From WTAW01 sp050124775 (lineage in GTDB: Bacteria; Acidobacteriota; Aminicenantia; Aminicenantales; Aminicenantaceae): 41,097 nucleotides of DNA. This document shows positions 24,109 through 31,997 of the stretch, piece after piece. The position numbers and the translations under genes were made by a program. Where the stretch lies: positions 1-41,097 of the forward strand of contig JASFEP010000003.1 in assembly GCA_050124775.1 (NCBI GenBank), in the 5' to 3' direction. The notes under the pieces were generated by a model, which was not told where the DNA came from, searched no databases, and saw nothing but the letters and a program-made list of their open reading frames with translations. Each line of letters starts with the position of its first letter. Within the stretch, counting starts at the first letter, position 1.

Positions 24109-25695
24109 TCATCTGTCCTCCTTAAACTCCAAAACCTCAAGCTTCAGCTTCCCAATGATTTCAGACATGGCCTGGCCCATTTCCTGGAAGATTCCCTCAT
24201 CCAAAGCACTGTCACCCAATTTGATATGGGTGGCATCCGTGTAATATTCACCGCTTTTTTTATCAACGGCCAACCATTTGGCATCCAGTCCCACCCACTC
24301 GCCCACATAGACCTCGGGCCACATGTGATAGGCAAAAATCCCTTCCCCGTACATAACCCCGACTGCAGCCCTCGCCGGTATCCCCACAGAACGGCAGAGT
24401 GCAACCATCAATACGGTGTGCTCCGAACAGTCCCCCTCCCGATTTTCGAGGACCTCTTTGGCCGTGGCGAATCCCACGTCATAGTTGGGTTCTATCTGCT
24501 GATTCACCCATTCGGCGATCTTTTTCGATGCCGCCCAGGAATTCCGCTCACTCCCGATGATAGACCTGGCGATCTGAAGGATATCCGGGTCGTCGGACTG
24601 GCAGAATGTTGTGGGAGCCAAATACTCGACAAACTCCTCGCCATCGACAGGGAAAGGTATGGCATCCTTTTCGATAAACACCAAAGACTGCGTCTGAACA
24701 GTCGCGTAATCGTCCTTGACCTCCAAAAGCTTCTGACTGCGGCCTACAAAGGGAATACCTCTGACCTTCTCCAGAGAGATGCCGCTGACTCTAAAAGTGA
24801 CCATTTGAACCTCTTGGGGTCGGGGAAACTCAACATTCGAGTTTATCAGCACCGAAAAAGCGATATCCAAATTTTCCTCGGACAACTCCAACGCCTTATC
24901 CTTAGGCATGCGAATAGAAGTCGTATGCAGAAATCCTGCGTCACTGACGGATTTCCATATCTCGCCTTGCTCATCGATCCACTCATCCATGAGGATTGGG
25001 AAGACCTCGGTCATCTCGGTGCGGACATGCCAGAGAGACCTCTGCTCTCCCAACAGAAGCACGGATTCTTTCTCTATGACCTCGAAGGAAACATCGATAA
25101 GCGACCGGGTGAGGGGCTCCAGAATTTTGAAGGTGTATTCCCTTCCAGGATTCAGCCCATGCTCTTCGATGATCTTATCAAGAGGAACACCAAACTCGAA
25201 TTTTTCAGAGTAAGGCAATTCCTTGGAGAGCTTATCTCCGGAAAAAAATACGATTCTCTCGGGCTTGACCTCTGCCCGAATGACAGTTTCGGTCTGAGAG
25301 AGCTTTGTGCGGATGATCGTCTCCACGGGATTTCCCTCAGCGTCATACAAAGAATCTTGAGCCGTCGAGATCTCAACAGGATCGCTTCCCAAACGAGTGA
25401 CTTTCAGAAAAGACTCCTGGATACTCTTTGTGTATGTCTTCCCATTTTGGACGACATCGAACTCCCTGCTGTGGCTGTAACCGACCTTCACACCTTCCAT
25501 GTATACGCCCATCCAGATTTCTTTGACAGTACCGGTCTCATCCGCTCGAACTTTTGTCTCAAGAGACTCTGTTGACAGCACGGCCGAACAGGGTATTCCT
25601 GACTGCTCTGTATGTATGTTTCCCATAAAAACGACAATGGTCAGCAACACTCCCATTAAGGGGAGTGTATGTCTTTGAAAAGGGAGCTTTGCCAT
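24109..25695 (-). CDS. exported transglutaminase-like protein
   Basis: The protein is exported or membrane-anchored through residues 10-26. The C-terminal transglutaminase-like domain (about 375-490) has the full cysteine-protease-like triad: C423 (E-G-D-C-S-E-H-T), H457 (A-Y-H-M-W-P-E) and D471 (G-L-D-A-K-W). Such domains usually hydrolyse or transfer amide bonds in the envelope. Residues 50-370 form a long beta-rich region of unknown function. The start is ATG 25695, because AGGAG (25702-25706) is then 6 nt away; ATG 25701 would abut it. The neighbouring TonB receptor gene is upstream, 248 bp away, on the same strand. Confidence 0.82.
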   Translation of the reverse strand: MAKLPFQRHTLPLMGVLLTIVVFMGNIHTEQSGIPCSAVLSTESLETKVRADETGTVKEIWMGVYMEGVKVGYSHSREFDVVQNGKTYTKSIQESFLKVTRLGSDPVEISTAQDSLYDAEGNPVETIIRTKLSQTETVIRAEVKPERIVFFSGDKLSKELPYSEKFEFGVPLDKIIEEHGLNPGREYTFKILEPLTRSLIDVSFEVIEKESVLLLGEQRSLWHVRTEMTEVFPILMDEWIDEQGEIWKSVSDAGFLHTTSIRMPKDKALELSEENLDIAFSVLINSNVEFPRPQEVQMVTFRVSGISLEKVRGIPFVGRSQKLLEVKDDYATVQTQSLVFIEKDAIPFPVDGEEFVEYLAPTTFCQSDDPDILQIARSIIGSERNSWAASKKIAEWVNQQIEPNYDVGFATAKEVLENREGDCSEHTVLMVALCRSVGIPARAAVGVMYGEGIFAYHMWPEVYVGEWVGLDAKWLAVDKKSGEYYTDATHIKLGDSALDEGIFQEMGQAMSEIIGKLKLEVLEFKEDR

Positions 25696-25942
25696 ACTCA
25701 TCTCCTATAGACGATCTTTCGTATCTATCCGTCCTCTCAACGTTACTATACCAAAAACTGGTCGAAATTGATCCATCCGAATCATCTGGGCCCAATTTTT
25801 CTTAAGGAAAAACGTTGGCTACCATGTTTCGTTCGATATCATCGCAATCACCCGGTGCGCACCCAGGGGAAAGCCAACAGAAATTCTGGGGGATGAAATG
25901 AGGGAGTCGGATCTCCTTGGCAAAAATGCGCGGATATTCGAC

Positions 25943-28900
25943 TCAGAATGTCAGTCGCAAACTGACTTTCACGACCCTGCTACCGTAGGCAGCAGTGATA
26001 TCGCCATAATTGCTATACCTTTTGAACACAGGATTTTCAGGATCCCTATAATCCAAATAGCCGCCTGGGTCTGAATCAATCTTATACCCGCTCCAGCCGA
26101 AAGCATTTAAAATATCGATATATCCTCCAAGAAGCAATGTATCCGAAATCCGGAATCTCTTTTCGATCCTGAGATCCAGAGTCGTCAGCGGCGCTGTACG
26201 CCTTGTTCCCACCTCTTCTGTGATCACTTGGTAACCCTGTCCCGGGAATAGATATCGCTTATCCTCTGGAATATAGACCCACACGCTCCTGGCCCATGGA
26301 GCACCTGACAGATGACTGAGGTAACCGCTGAGAATAAAATCCTGGGGGAGGATGATCGTGCTCTGGATCTTGATGTTCAGCGGCCTGTCGTAATCCAACC
26401 TTCCTTCAGGAAATATGAGGGAATTGGGTGTATCGTAATTCTGGGAGGCGCCGCCCGTCTCAGAGTATCGCCCTCCGATATTCCCCCATGCTTTGCTCCA
26501 AACCAGAGATGCGAGAATCTGCCATCTGTGGGACATTCTTTTATTGAGGACAAACTGAAGAGCGGCATATTTTCGGAAGCCCACATCCAGATTTGTGTAA
26601 AACCAGTGTCTGCCCCCTGGCGAAGTGGCGAGCTCTGCATAACAGAATGACGTCTTGTCGTCATCCGTACCGAACAATCCATCGTCTCCGGGATCGTTGA
26701 ACGTGAACTCCTCCCAGTAAGGACTGTCAGACCTGTAGCCCTTCCATGCTTGACTTTTGCCGAGTCCATAGTCGTTGACATCCTCGAAAATATTCGACTT
26801 ATTTTTGTAGATCAGCGTGATCCCAGCACTGAAACTCCTCGCCAACTCCCTCTCGATTCCCAGAGTGAACTCATCGGTGTATGGGGCCGATGACTCGGAA
26901 TCCAGCACACTTTCCAGGTCGTAAACGTAAGGGCTATCCGGCAGATCATAGATCTCGTAGCCGTCATCTGCATCTGGCAATTTGTTATAGTTTTCGTCGT
27001 ACCAGTACCAGGCCCCAACCCGAGGATAGAGGGGATTCAACGCGTTAAAGTACTGGACCATGAGATACTCGTTATACCTCGACCAGGATCCCCTGATAGA
27101 GGTTTTTCCATCTCCGAAAATATCGTATGAGAAGCCGATGCGCGGCGAAAAATGTGTCCAAGTCAGAATATTGCGGCCCTCGAATTCATAGGAGCCGTAA
27201 GGAGATTGCTCTCCCAGTCCTGGCAAAATTTGAAGGATTCCGTAGGGATCGGCGGTGGCCTCTTTGCTTTGCTTCGGAAAACGGCCTGTGCTGGTGTCGA
27301 AACGCAGGCCGAGATTTAGTGTCAGCCGCTCGTTGAGGGAGAGAGTATCCTGAAAAAAAGCGCCAAATCTTTTTTTAGAGTCTTCCTCGATGGAGGACGA
27401 GATAGTGGGCCCGCAAGTATAGATGGTAACAAATCCCCTGTTCGGTGAGAGAGATGTGGGGTAGGAATAAATATTTCCGTCAAAATAATCGAATCGCACG
27501 GGATTTCCTCTCCACCAATCCCATTTACTGGCGACCCATTCATATTCCAAGCCAACCTTGATCTCGTGGTTTGTTCCGAAAAGATCGTCCGCAAAAAGCG
27601 TAACCATCATAGATGGATTGAGTCTTTTTCGCGTATATTCTTCCTGAAACCTGGAATTATTCCGGTAGATTCCCCAATAACGGTCCCAGAATTGAGGGGC
27701 ATCCTCCAGGGCGTAATCACTGAAGGGCAAAGGAAAATAACGATAATTGTAACCTATCCTGATGTCCATGAAGTAATTCTGGCTCGTGACCCAATTCACC
27801 TGAAAGCTCAGGGTGTGACCCTTCTCTCCATCCCAACGCGATGTCGCAGTTCTATCCGTATAACTCGAAAGCCGATGCGTGTAGTAATCTTCGGTGATGT
27901 TCGCCAGATTATACATGCCCATAAGACGGATCTCGGGAGTGAGCTGGAAGGTCAATTTTCCAAAAATATTTGTCTCCTCATGAGGGCCTTGCTCCTGTGT
28001 GTACACCCGTTCACGGCTCATGATGGTGTCGTCCCAAGACACGAGATTGAAATCTTGTGTCCACGTGTAATAACGGCCGTTCGCAAAAAACCAGATGCGG
28101 TCTCTTGCAATGGGGCCGCCCAAGTACATCGAAATATCGCTCCAGGAGCTTCGCCCCATCGGCTTCTCCATTCCAATGGACTTGAGATCTTCCTGGCTTA
28201 TCAGGCTCTCGGTCATTGTGTCATTGAAATATTCTGCTGTGAAACCCCCATGGTAATCATTGCCCCCTGATTTTGTCACAATGTTCACGAATCCTCCGTC
28301 AGCCAATCCCACATCCGCCGGATGACCGTAAAGGCCAAATTCCACCTCTTCGTAAACATCGATATTGATATTCGTCATAGGATACATGACGACAGGGTCG
28401 TTGATAGTGACACCATCCACAGAATATTGGTTGCCCCGGACAGTCCCCCCCGAAATAAAAGAAGTTCTCCTGTAATCCACATTTTCAGACACAGCTCCGG
28501 GGATGGAGTTGAGAACATCATACAGGTCTCGCGACATAGGAATGTGATAAATAAAATCTCTGGCATAGTTGACCGACGTCTTCGACGATCTGACATCGAC
28601 AACAGGTGAAAAACCGACCACAGTGACATCCTCTTCCAAACCTCCCATTTCCATAACGATGGATACAGACAATGTTTTGCCGACATTCACGCGCAATCCG
28701 CTCCGGGTAACGCTTTTAAAGCCCAGCACCTCAAAAGTTAGCTCATAATCATCACCGGGGGGTAACGTCGGAAAGCGGAAAATACCCGTTTCAGTTGTGA
28801 CGAACCTCAAAGGGTAGGGCAAAGCTTTCCCCTCTATTTTGACCGTAACACCGGGAAGAGGTCGGTCTTCCACATCGACCACTTTTCCGATTACGGAGCC

Positions 28901-28984
28901 ATCCAACCTCTGTTGCCCAAAACCTGATGAGAGGCAGACGAAAAAAACACAAGCGAAACTGACAGCCAGATAAGATCGTCTCAT
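25943..28984 (-). CDS. TonB-dependent receptor with N-terminal carboxypeptidase-regulatory domain
   Basis: This outer-membrane receptor imports or binds a ligand using TonB energy; the ligand is unknown. Residues 1-23 are a signal peptide, 28-112 a carboxypeptidase-regulatory-like beta-sandwich (S-V-I-G-K-V-V-D...P-L-P-G-V-T-V), and 120-240 the plug (R-G-N-Q-Y-S-V-D-G-V; F-V-N-I-V-T-K-S-G-G-N). The rest is the 22-strand barrel, ending in V-S-L-R-L-T-F. Acidic loops such as D-P-G-D-D-G-L-F-G-T-D-D-D look like calcium-binding sites. GGGAG (28992-28996) precedes ATG 28984. A terminator, an antiterminator-like hairpin, tandem repeats and a sigma-54-like promoter lie in the leader. Confidence 0.9.
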   Translation of the reverse strand: MRRSYLAVSFACVFFVCLSSGFGQQRLDGSVIGKVVDVEDRPLPGVTVKIEGKALPYPLRFVTTETGIFRFPTLPPGDDYELTFEVLGFKSVTRSGLRVNVGKTLSVSIVMEMGGLEEDVTVVGFSPVVDVRSSKTSVNYARDFIYHIPMSRDLYDVLNSIPGAVSENVDYRRTSFISGGTVRGNQYSVDGVTINDPVVMYPMTNINIDVYEEVEFGLYGHPADVGLADGGFVNIVTKSGGNDYHGGFTAEYFNDTMTESLISQEDLKSIGMEKPMGRSSWSDISMYLGGPIARDRIWFFANGRYYTWTQDFNLVSWDDTIMSRERVYTQEQGPHEETNIFGKLTFQLTPEIRLMGMYNLANITEDYYTHRLSSYTDRTATSRWDGEKGHTLSFQVNWVTSQNYFMDIRIGYNYRYFPLPFSDYALEDAPQFWDRYWGIYRNNSRFQEEYTRKRLNPSMMVTLFADDLFGTNHEIKVGLEYEWVASKWDWWRGNPVRFDYFDGNIYSYPTSLSPNRGFVTIYTCGPTISSSIEEDSKKRFGAFFQDTLSLNERLTLNLGLRFDTSTGRFPKQSKEATADPYGILQILPGLGEQSPYGSYEFEGRNILTWTHFSPRIGFSYDIFGDGKTSIRGSWSRYNEYLMVQYFNALNPLYPRVGAWYWYDENYNKLPDADDGYEIYDLPDSPYVYDLESVLDSESSAPYTDEFTLGIERELARSFSAGITLIYKNKSNIFEDVNDYGLGKSQAWKGYRSDSPYWEEFTFNDPGDDGLFGTDDDKTSFCYAELATSPGGRHWFYTNLDVGFRKYAALQFVLNKRMSHRWQILASLVWSKAWGNIGGRYSETGGASQNYDTPNSLIFPEGRLDYDRPLNIKIQSTIILPQDFILSGYLSHLSGAPWARSVWVYIPEDKRYLFPGQGYQVITEEVGTRRTAPLTTLDLRIEKRFRISDTLLLGGYIDILNAFGWSGYKIDSDPGGYLDYRDPENPVFKRYSNYGDITAAYGSRVVKVSLRLTF

Positions 28985-28996
28985 CGCTAATCTCCC

Positions 28997-29035
28997 AAAA
29001 AAAAAGCTGTCGGGTTCACTGGAACACCCGACAGC
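28997..29035 (-). terminator. intrinsic terminator in the receptor leader (attenuator)
   Basis: On the minus strand a perfect 10-bp stem GCTGTCGGGT/ACCCGACAGC (29026-29035 and 29006-29015, 10-nt loop) is followed at once by nine T (28997-29005). The ribosome binding site GGGAG begins at the very next base. There is no room for a promoter between this terminator and ATG 28984, so the transcript must pass through it. It therefore functions inside the leader. Confidence 0.8.
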
Positions 29036-29057
29036 CTCTGTATTTTCAGTCAGCTGC
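29031..29057 (-). promoter_or_regulatory. antiterminator-like hairpin
   Basis: In RNA, GCAGCU (29052-29057) can pair with GGCUGU (29031-29036), with an inner CUG/CAG extension and an AAAAUA loop. It uses five bases of the terminator's 5' arm (29031-29035), so the two structures exclude each other. Stability was judged by eye only. Confidence 0.45.
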
Positions 29058-29100
29058 TTAATCTGAATGATTCGTAAAATATCCTGCCAAATCCCTATGC

Positions 29101-29205
29101 CAAAAGCTTTCCCTTCTCTATTGGAAGACTCTTTGACCCTCTGGGTGAGCTGATCACAAAGCTTTTCGGCTCATCTATTGGCAGTATGTTTCACCCTTTG
29201 GTATT
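29101..29205 (-). repeat. two tandem imperfect repeats in the receptor leader
   Basis: Unit B (about 29156-29205) and unit A (about 29101-29148) share a GCTTT element 55 bp apart and CTATTGG 57 bp apart, both exact, plus a more variable stretch ending in ACCCTNTGG (about 14 of 20 positions). Both lie downstream of the predicted transcription start, so they are part of the RNA. In unit B, GGGUGA (29191-29196) can pair with UCACCC (29143-29148), and CUGCCAA (29178-29184) with UUGGCAG (29084-29090). Tandem aptamers would look like this; I recognise no known class. Confidence 0.6.
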
Positions 29206-29220
29206 TCAATTTTTTGGAGC

Positions 29221-29237
29221 AGCAAAAATCGTACCAA
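29221..29237 (-). promoter_or_regulatory. sigma-54 (-24/-12) promoter of the TonB receptor gene
   Basis: The minus strand reads TTGGTACGATTTTTGCT, one mismatch from the usual consensus, with GG and GC exactly spaced. The predicted start is near 29210, giving a leader of about 226 nt. Bases 29340-29495, between this region and the Fis-like gene, hold nothing else I can name. Confidence 0.7.
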
Positions 29238-29321
29238 ATAAGGCGAAAAAATGTAAGTTATTGTTATAAAACAGGTTAGAAACTTTCCCTAGAGAGAAAA
29301 GAACCCGGATTATCCAAAAAA

Positions 29322-29338
29322 TGTAAAATTTGTTTCAA
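29322..29338. promoter_or_regulatory. activator-binding palindrome (degenerate right half)
   Basis: TGTAAA-ATTTG-TTTCAA keeps the left half and 5-nt spacing of the other sites, but the right half differs at two positions. Its centre is 108 bp upstream of the -12 element at 29222. Confidence 0.45.
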
Positions 29339-29495
29339 AAAATTGAATTGATTCCTAAAAAATAGGCTGGATCCGCATAGAAATAGGGCAAGCTTTTGCA
29401 AAGTCGCCGAACCGTCGAAAAAAAAGGGAGATAAAACGGACCCCATGGAGACATTCATGCAGATGGGCAAAAAACCGAAAGGACAATCAAAGGAT

Positions 29496-29852
29496 TTAAA
29501 AGGGTTTTTTATCGAAGCGGATATTGTACCTCTTCAGCTTTTCGTTCAGCGTTGTGTATTTGATACCCAGGAATTTTGCTGCGCTTTTTTGACATCCCTT
29601 GCACTGCGAGAGGGCACGGATCAAAATACTCTTTTCCACACTGCCGATGAGTTCTTTGAAAGGCACTCTTTGCCGGATACAAAAATACTCAATGAAAAGC
29701 TCGAAGACCTCCTTACGAAAGGTTCTTTCTTTCCATTCATCGAGATACTCAGGGCTTATTTTTTCGACAGATTCCGTCTTAGAGTATGCCCTGCCGAGCG
29801 GCGCTCCAAGAGGGGGAAAAGTTTGGTCCGTCTGTAAATTTTCCGTAGCCAT
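29496..29852 (-). CDS. Fis-type helix-turn-helix DNA-binding protein
   Basis: Residues 75-112 form the Fis/NtrC C-terminal DNA-binding domain: L-I-R-A-L-S-Q-C-K-G-C-Q-K-S-A-A-K-F-L-G-I, then T-T-L-N-E-K-L-K-R-Y-N-I. The first 60 residues are unlike any domain I know. There is no AAA+ or receiver domain, so it cannot activate sigma-54 by itself; it could compete with or assist the NtrC-type protein at its sites. AGGAGAG lies about 6 nt before ATG 29852. It is the third gene behind the sigma-54-like promoter at 30509 and lies just upstream of the TonB receptor region. Confidence 0.78.
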   Translation of the reverse strand: MATENLQTDQTFPPLGAPLGRAYSKTESVEKISPEYLDEWKERTFRKEVFELFIEYFCIRQRVPFKELIGSVEKSILIRALSQCKGCQKSAAKFLGIKYTTLNEKLKRYNIRFDKKPF

Positions 29853-29865
29853 CGTATCTCTCCTT

Positions 29866-30057
29866 TTATCCCGTAAATTTAATTTTTTTCTTCACCTCTT
29901 CGGCCAACATGGGGAGACCATCTTGAATCTTGAGCCGATCGATCTCACCGAACCTTATGGATTCGCAGTATTTGATGAAGGAATACCAGGCGGGATGAAT
30001 GTATGTCATTCCGCTCGTCTTAATGCCTTCATCTAATCTGCGTATTCCATTCGGCAT
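29866..30057 (-). CDS. 63-residue protein in a regulator operon
   Basis: I recognise no named domain, but the sequence looks constrained: H-P-A-W-Y-S-F-I-K-Y-C, F-G-E-I-D-R-L-K-I-Q-D-G-L-P, then a basic end K-K-K-I-K-F. It sits 11 bp after the receiver-only regulator and 13 bp before the Fis-like gene, all on the minus strand, so it is almost certainly co-transcribed. It is predicted to be soluble and cytoplasmic. A role as partner or output of the regulator is inference. Confidence 0.6.
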   Translation of the reverse strand: MPNGIRRLDEGIKTSGMTYIHPAWYSFIKYCESIRFGEIDRLKIQDGLPMLAEEVKKKIKFTG

Positions 30058-30068
30058 ATCGTCTTTCC

Positions 30069-30464
30069 CTACACTCTCTTTTCATTACCGTGTTTCCCAT
30101 TCAAAAGATATTCAATGGAATGGTTGAGTGCATTGAGGTCCAAAGGCTTTACGAAAAAGTGGCCGATCGAAAGACGGTTCAATTCATCCATATCGATCAT
30201 ATCGGGAAAACCCGATATCAATATCGCCTCACCTTTGTATCCGGCTTCCCTGAACTTGGCGATCAATTCCAGCCCGCTTATATCGGGTAATTTCAAATCC
30301 GCGATGATAAGATCCACATTGGTTTTTTTGAACCGGTGCAAAGCTTCTTTCGGATCCTTTGCCAGATAGACTCTGTAATTATCATGGAGGATCATGAAGA
30401 AGGTCTTTCTGATGCTGTCGTCATCGTCTACGATCACAATTTTTTTCTCTTGCATTTTTGACAT
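30069..30464 (-). CDS. receiver-only response regulator
   Basis: A single CheY-like receiver domain fills the protein. The acidic pocket is D13-D14-D15, the phosphoacceptor D56 (L-I-I-A-D-L-K-L-P) and the conserved lysine K106 (F-V-K-P-L). ATG 30464 is chosen because the predicted sigma-54 start at about 30498 leaves a 34-nt leader holding GGAGGAGAG; the upstream ATG 30497 would have no leader. No output domain is present, so it acts by protein contact or as a phosphate sink. It may be phosphorylated by the kinase at 31994 and heads an operon with the 63-residue and Fis-like proteins. Confidence 0.85.
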   Translation of the reverse strand: MSKMQEKKIVIVDDDDSIRKTFFMILHDNYRVYLAKDPKEALHRFKKTNVDLIIADLKLPDISGLELIAKFREAGYKGEAILISGFPDMIDMDELNRLSIGHFFVKPLDLNALNHSIEYLLNGKHGNEKRV

Positions 30465-30508
30465 CCTGAGTGAATTCTTCTCTCCTCCTTCAAACATTGA
30501 CTATTGTC

Positions 30509-30524
30509 TGCAGATTTCGTGCCA
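30509..30524 (-). promoter_or_regulatory. sigma-54 (-24/-12) promoter of the regulator operon
   Basis: The minus strand reads TGGCACGAAATCTGCA, nearly the perfect consensus with GG/GC spacing exact. The predicted start is near 30498. Confidence 0.8.
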
Positions 30525-30610
30525 TATGGACAATTTTTTGGACTTTCTAGGGGAAAAGTATCGAGGCGGGAGGAATCCGCCAAAAAGCCAGGACAAATTT
30601 ATTTACATGG

Positions 30611-30627
30611 GGTAAAATGCGTTTACA
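30611..30627. promoter_or_regulatory. activator-binding palindrome
   Basis: GGTAAA-ATGCG-TTTACA shares the core GTAAA-N5-TTTAC. Its centre is 109 bp upstream of the -12 element at 30510. A further TTTACA half-site lies at 30602-30607. Confidence 0.6.
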
Positions 30628-30630
30628 TAC

Positions 30631-30650
30631 CCGAAGAATATACTCTTCGG
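30631..30650 (-). terminator. hairpin just after the NtrC-type gene
   Basis: A perfect 7-bp stem CCGAAGA/TCTTCGG with a 6-nt loop starts 12 nt after the stop of the NtrC-type gene. No T-tract follows, so it may be a weak terminator or an mRNA 3'-end protector. Confidence 0.35.
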
Positions 30651-30662
30651 CGAAATTAACTC

Positions 30663-31997
30663 CTAGATTTTTAGATCGTATTCTTTGATCTTTTTATCGA
30701 GTGTCGGCCGGCTGATCTGCAGTACTCTACAGGTTTTGGTCTTGTTCCCCTTCATTTCTGTGAGGACATGCTGGATATAGTTCATCTCTACATCTTTAAT
30801 AGGGACAAGTTCTCTTGGAAGGGCTTTTTTCTCACTTCCCTCGAGAGGCAAGTTCTCTTCGAGAATGACGTCCCCCTTCGCCAAAATGACGGCACGGGTC
30901 AAGGCATTCTCCAGCTCTCGAACATTCCCTCGCCATGTATGCTCCTTTAATATTTTCATCACCGGAGGAGGAACTTTCCTGACATTTTTTCGGAGCTGAC
31001 TGTTGATCTTCTCCAGCAGATAAGCGACAAGCTCCGGGATGTCCTCTTTTCGCTCACGCAAAGGAGGGAGATGAATCACCACAACCTTGAGGCGGTAGTA
31101 GAGGTCCTCCCGGAAGGTTCCTTTTTCGATCAATGCCCTCAGGTCCTGGTTTGTAGCCGCGATGATCCTTGCCTCTGTTTTGAGGATTTTTTCTCCCCCG
31201 ACCTTCATAAAATCCCGTGTTTCGATCACCCGCAGCAGCTTCGACTGAAGGCTCGGTGAAACATCCCCGACCTCATCGAGAAAAAGAGTCCCCTTGCCAG
31301 CGATCTCGAACTTTCCCTTTGTCTCACATACGGCATCGGTGAAGGCCCCCTTCACGTGCCCGAAGAGCTCGCTCTCCAACAGGGTATCCGTGATGGCGGA
31401 ACAGTTGATCACGATGAAAGGCTCGCGGTTATAAGGGCTGTTGTAATGGATGGCCTTGGCGACCAATTCCTTTCCCGTACCGCTTTCTCCCTGGATAAGC
31501 ACATTCGTACGGGTCGGAGCCACAGAACCTATCAATTTGAAGATTTCCCTCATCTGGGGAGAACGGCCGATGATATTATCGATGGTGTATTCTTTCTGTT
31601 TTTCTTCGACGAGATAGCTGAGCTTATCTTCCAGATTTTGAACTTGGAAAGCTTTGGCGACGGTAAGATCCAGCTCGACATGGTCCAGAGGCTTCACCAG
31701 GTACTCGAAAGCCCCCAATTTGATGGCATCCACCGTAGTTTTCATATCGTCGTAGGCCGTCATGATAATGATCGAAGCGTTTTTATTTTTTTCTTTGATC
31801 AATCTCAACGCTTCCAGACCATCCATGTCGGGCAGCCGGATGTCGAGTATAACGAGATCTGGATTACACAGATCATACTTTTCAAGACCTTCCTTTCCAT
31901 CCTCAGCCATCAGGACTTCGAACTTATCCTTGGCGAGATGGGAGGAGAGAGTTTTTCTGATTAAAGGATCATCATCAATGATTAAGATCGATTTCAT
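30663..31997 (-). CDS. NtrC-family sigma-54-dependent response regulator
   Basis: The receiver domain (1-120) has the phosphoacceptor D52 and K102. The AAA+ domain (about 140-370) has Walker A G-E-S-G-T-G-K (170-176) and Walker B T-L-F-L-D-E (237-242). Its sigma-54 contact loop reads G-A-F-T-D-A (217-222) instead of the usual GAFTGA. A Fis-type helix-turn-helix closes the protein (N-K-T-K-T-C-R-V-L-Q-I-S-R-P-T-L). ATG 31997 overlaps the kinase stop as ATGA, so the pair is coupled. It is the natural candidate to bind the GTAAA-N5-TTTAC palindromes and to activate the four local sigma-54-like promoters, including its own. Confidence 0.92.
   Translation of the reverse strand: MKSILIIDDDPLIRKTLSSHLAKDKFEVLMAEDGKEGLEKYDLCNPDLVILDIRLPDMDGLEALRLIKEKNKNASIIIMTAYDDMKTTVDAIKLGAFEYLVKPLDHVELDLTVAKAFQVQNLEDKLSYLVEEKQKEYTIDNIIGRSPQMREIFKLIGSVAPTRTNVLIQGESGTGKELVAKAIHYNSPYNREPFIVINCSAITDTLLESELFGHVKGAFTDAVCETKGKFEIAGKGTLFLDEVGDVSPSLQSKLLRVIETRDFMKVGGEKILKTEARIIAATNQDLRALIEKGTFREDLYYRLKVVVIHLPPLRERKEDIPELVAYLLEKINSQLRKNVRKVPPPVMKILKEHTWRGNVRELENALTRAVILAKGDVILEENLPLEGSEKKALPRELVPIKDVEMNYIQHVLTEMKGNKTKTCRVLQISRPTLDKKIKEYDLKI

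Noticed and set aside
29086..29102. Second -24/-12-like element TGGCATAGGGATTTGGC in the receptor leader
   Set aside because: The GG-to-GC spacing is two bases too long, which sigma-54 does not tolerate; it lies downstream of the better element at 29221.
29276..29470. 64-codon ORF upstream of the TonB receptor
   Set aside because: It overlaps the upstream palindrome, has no Shine-Dalgarno and no recognisable domain.
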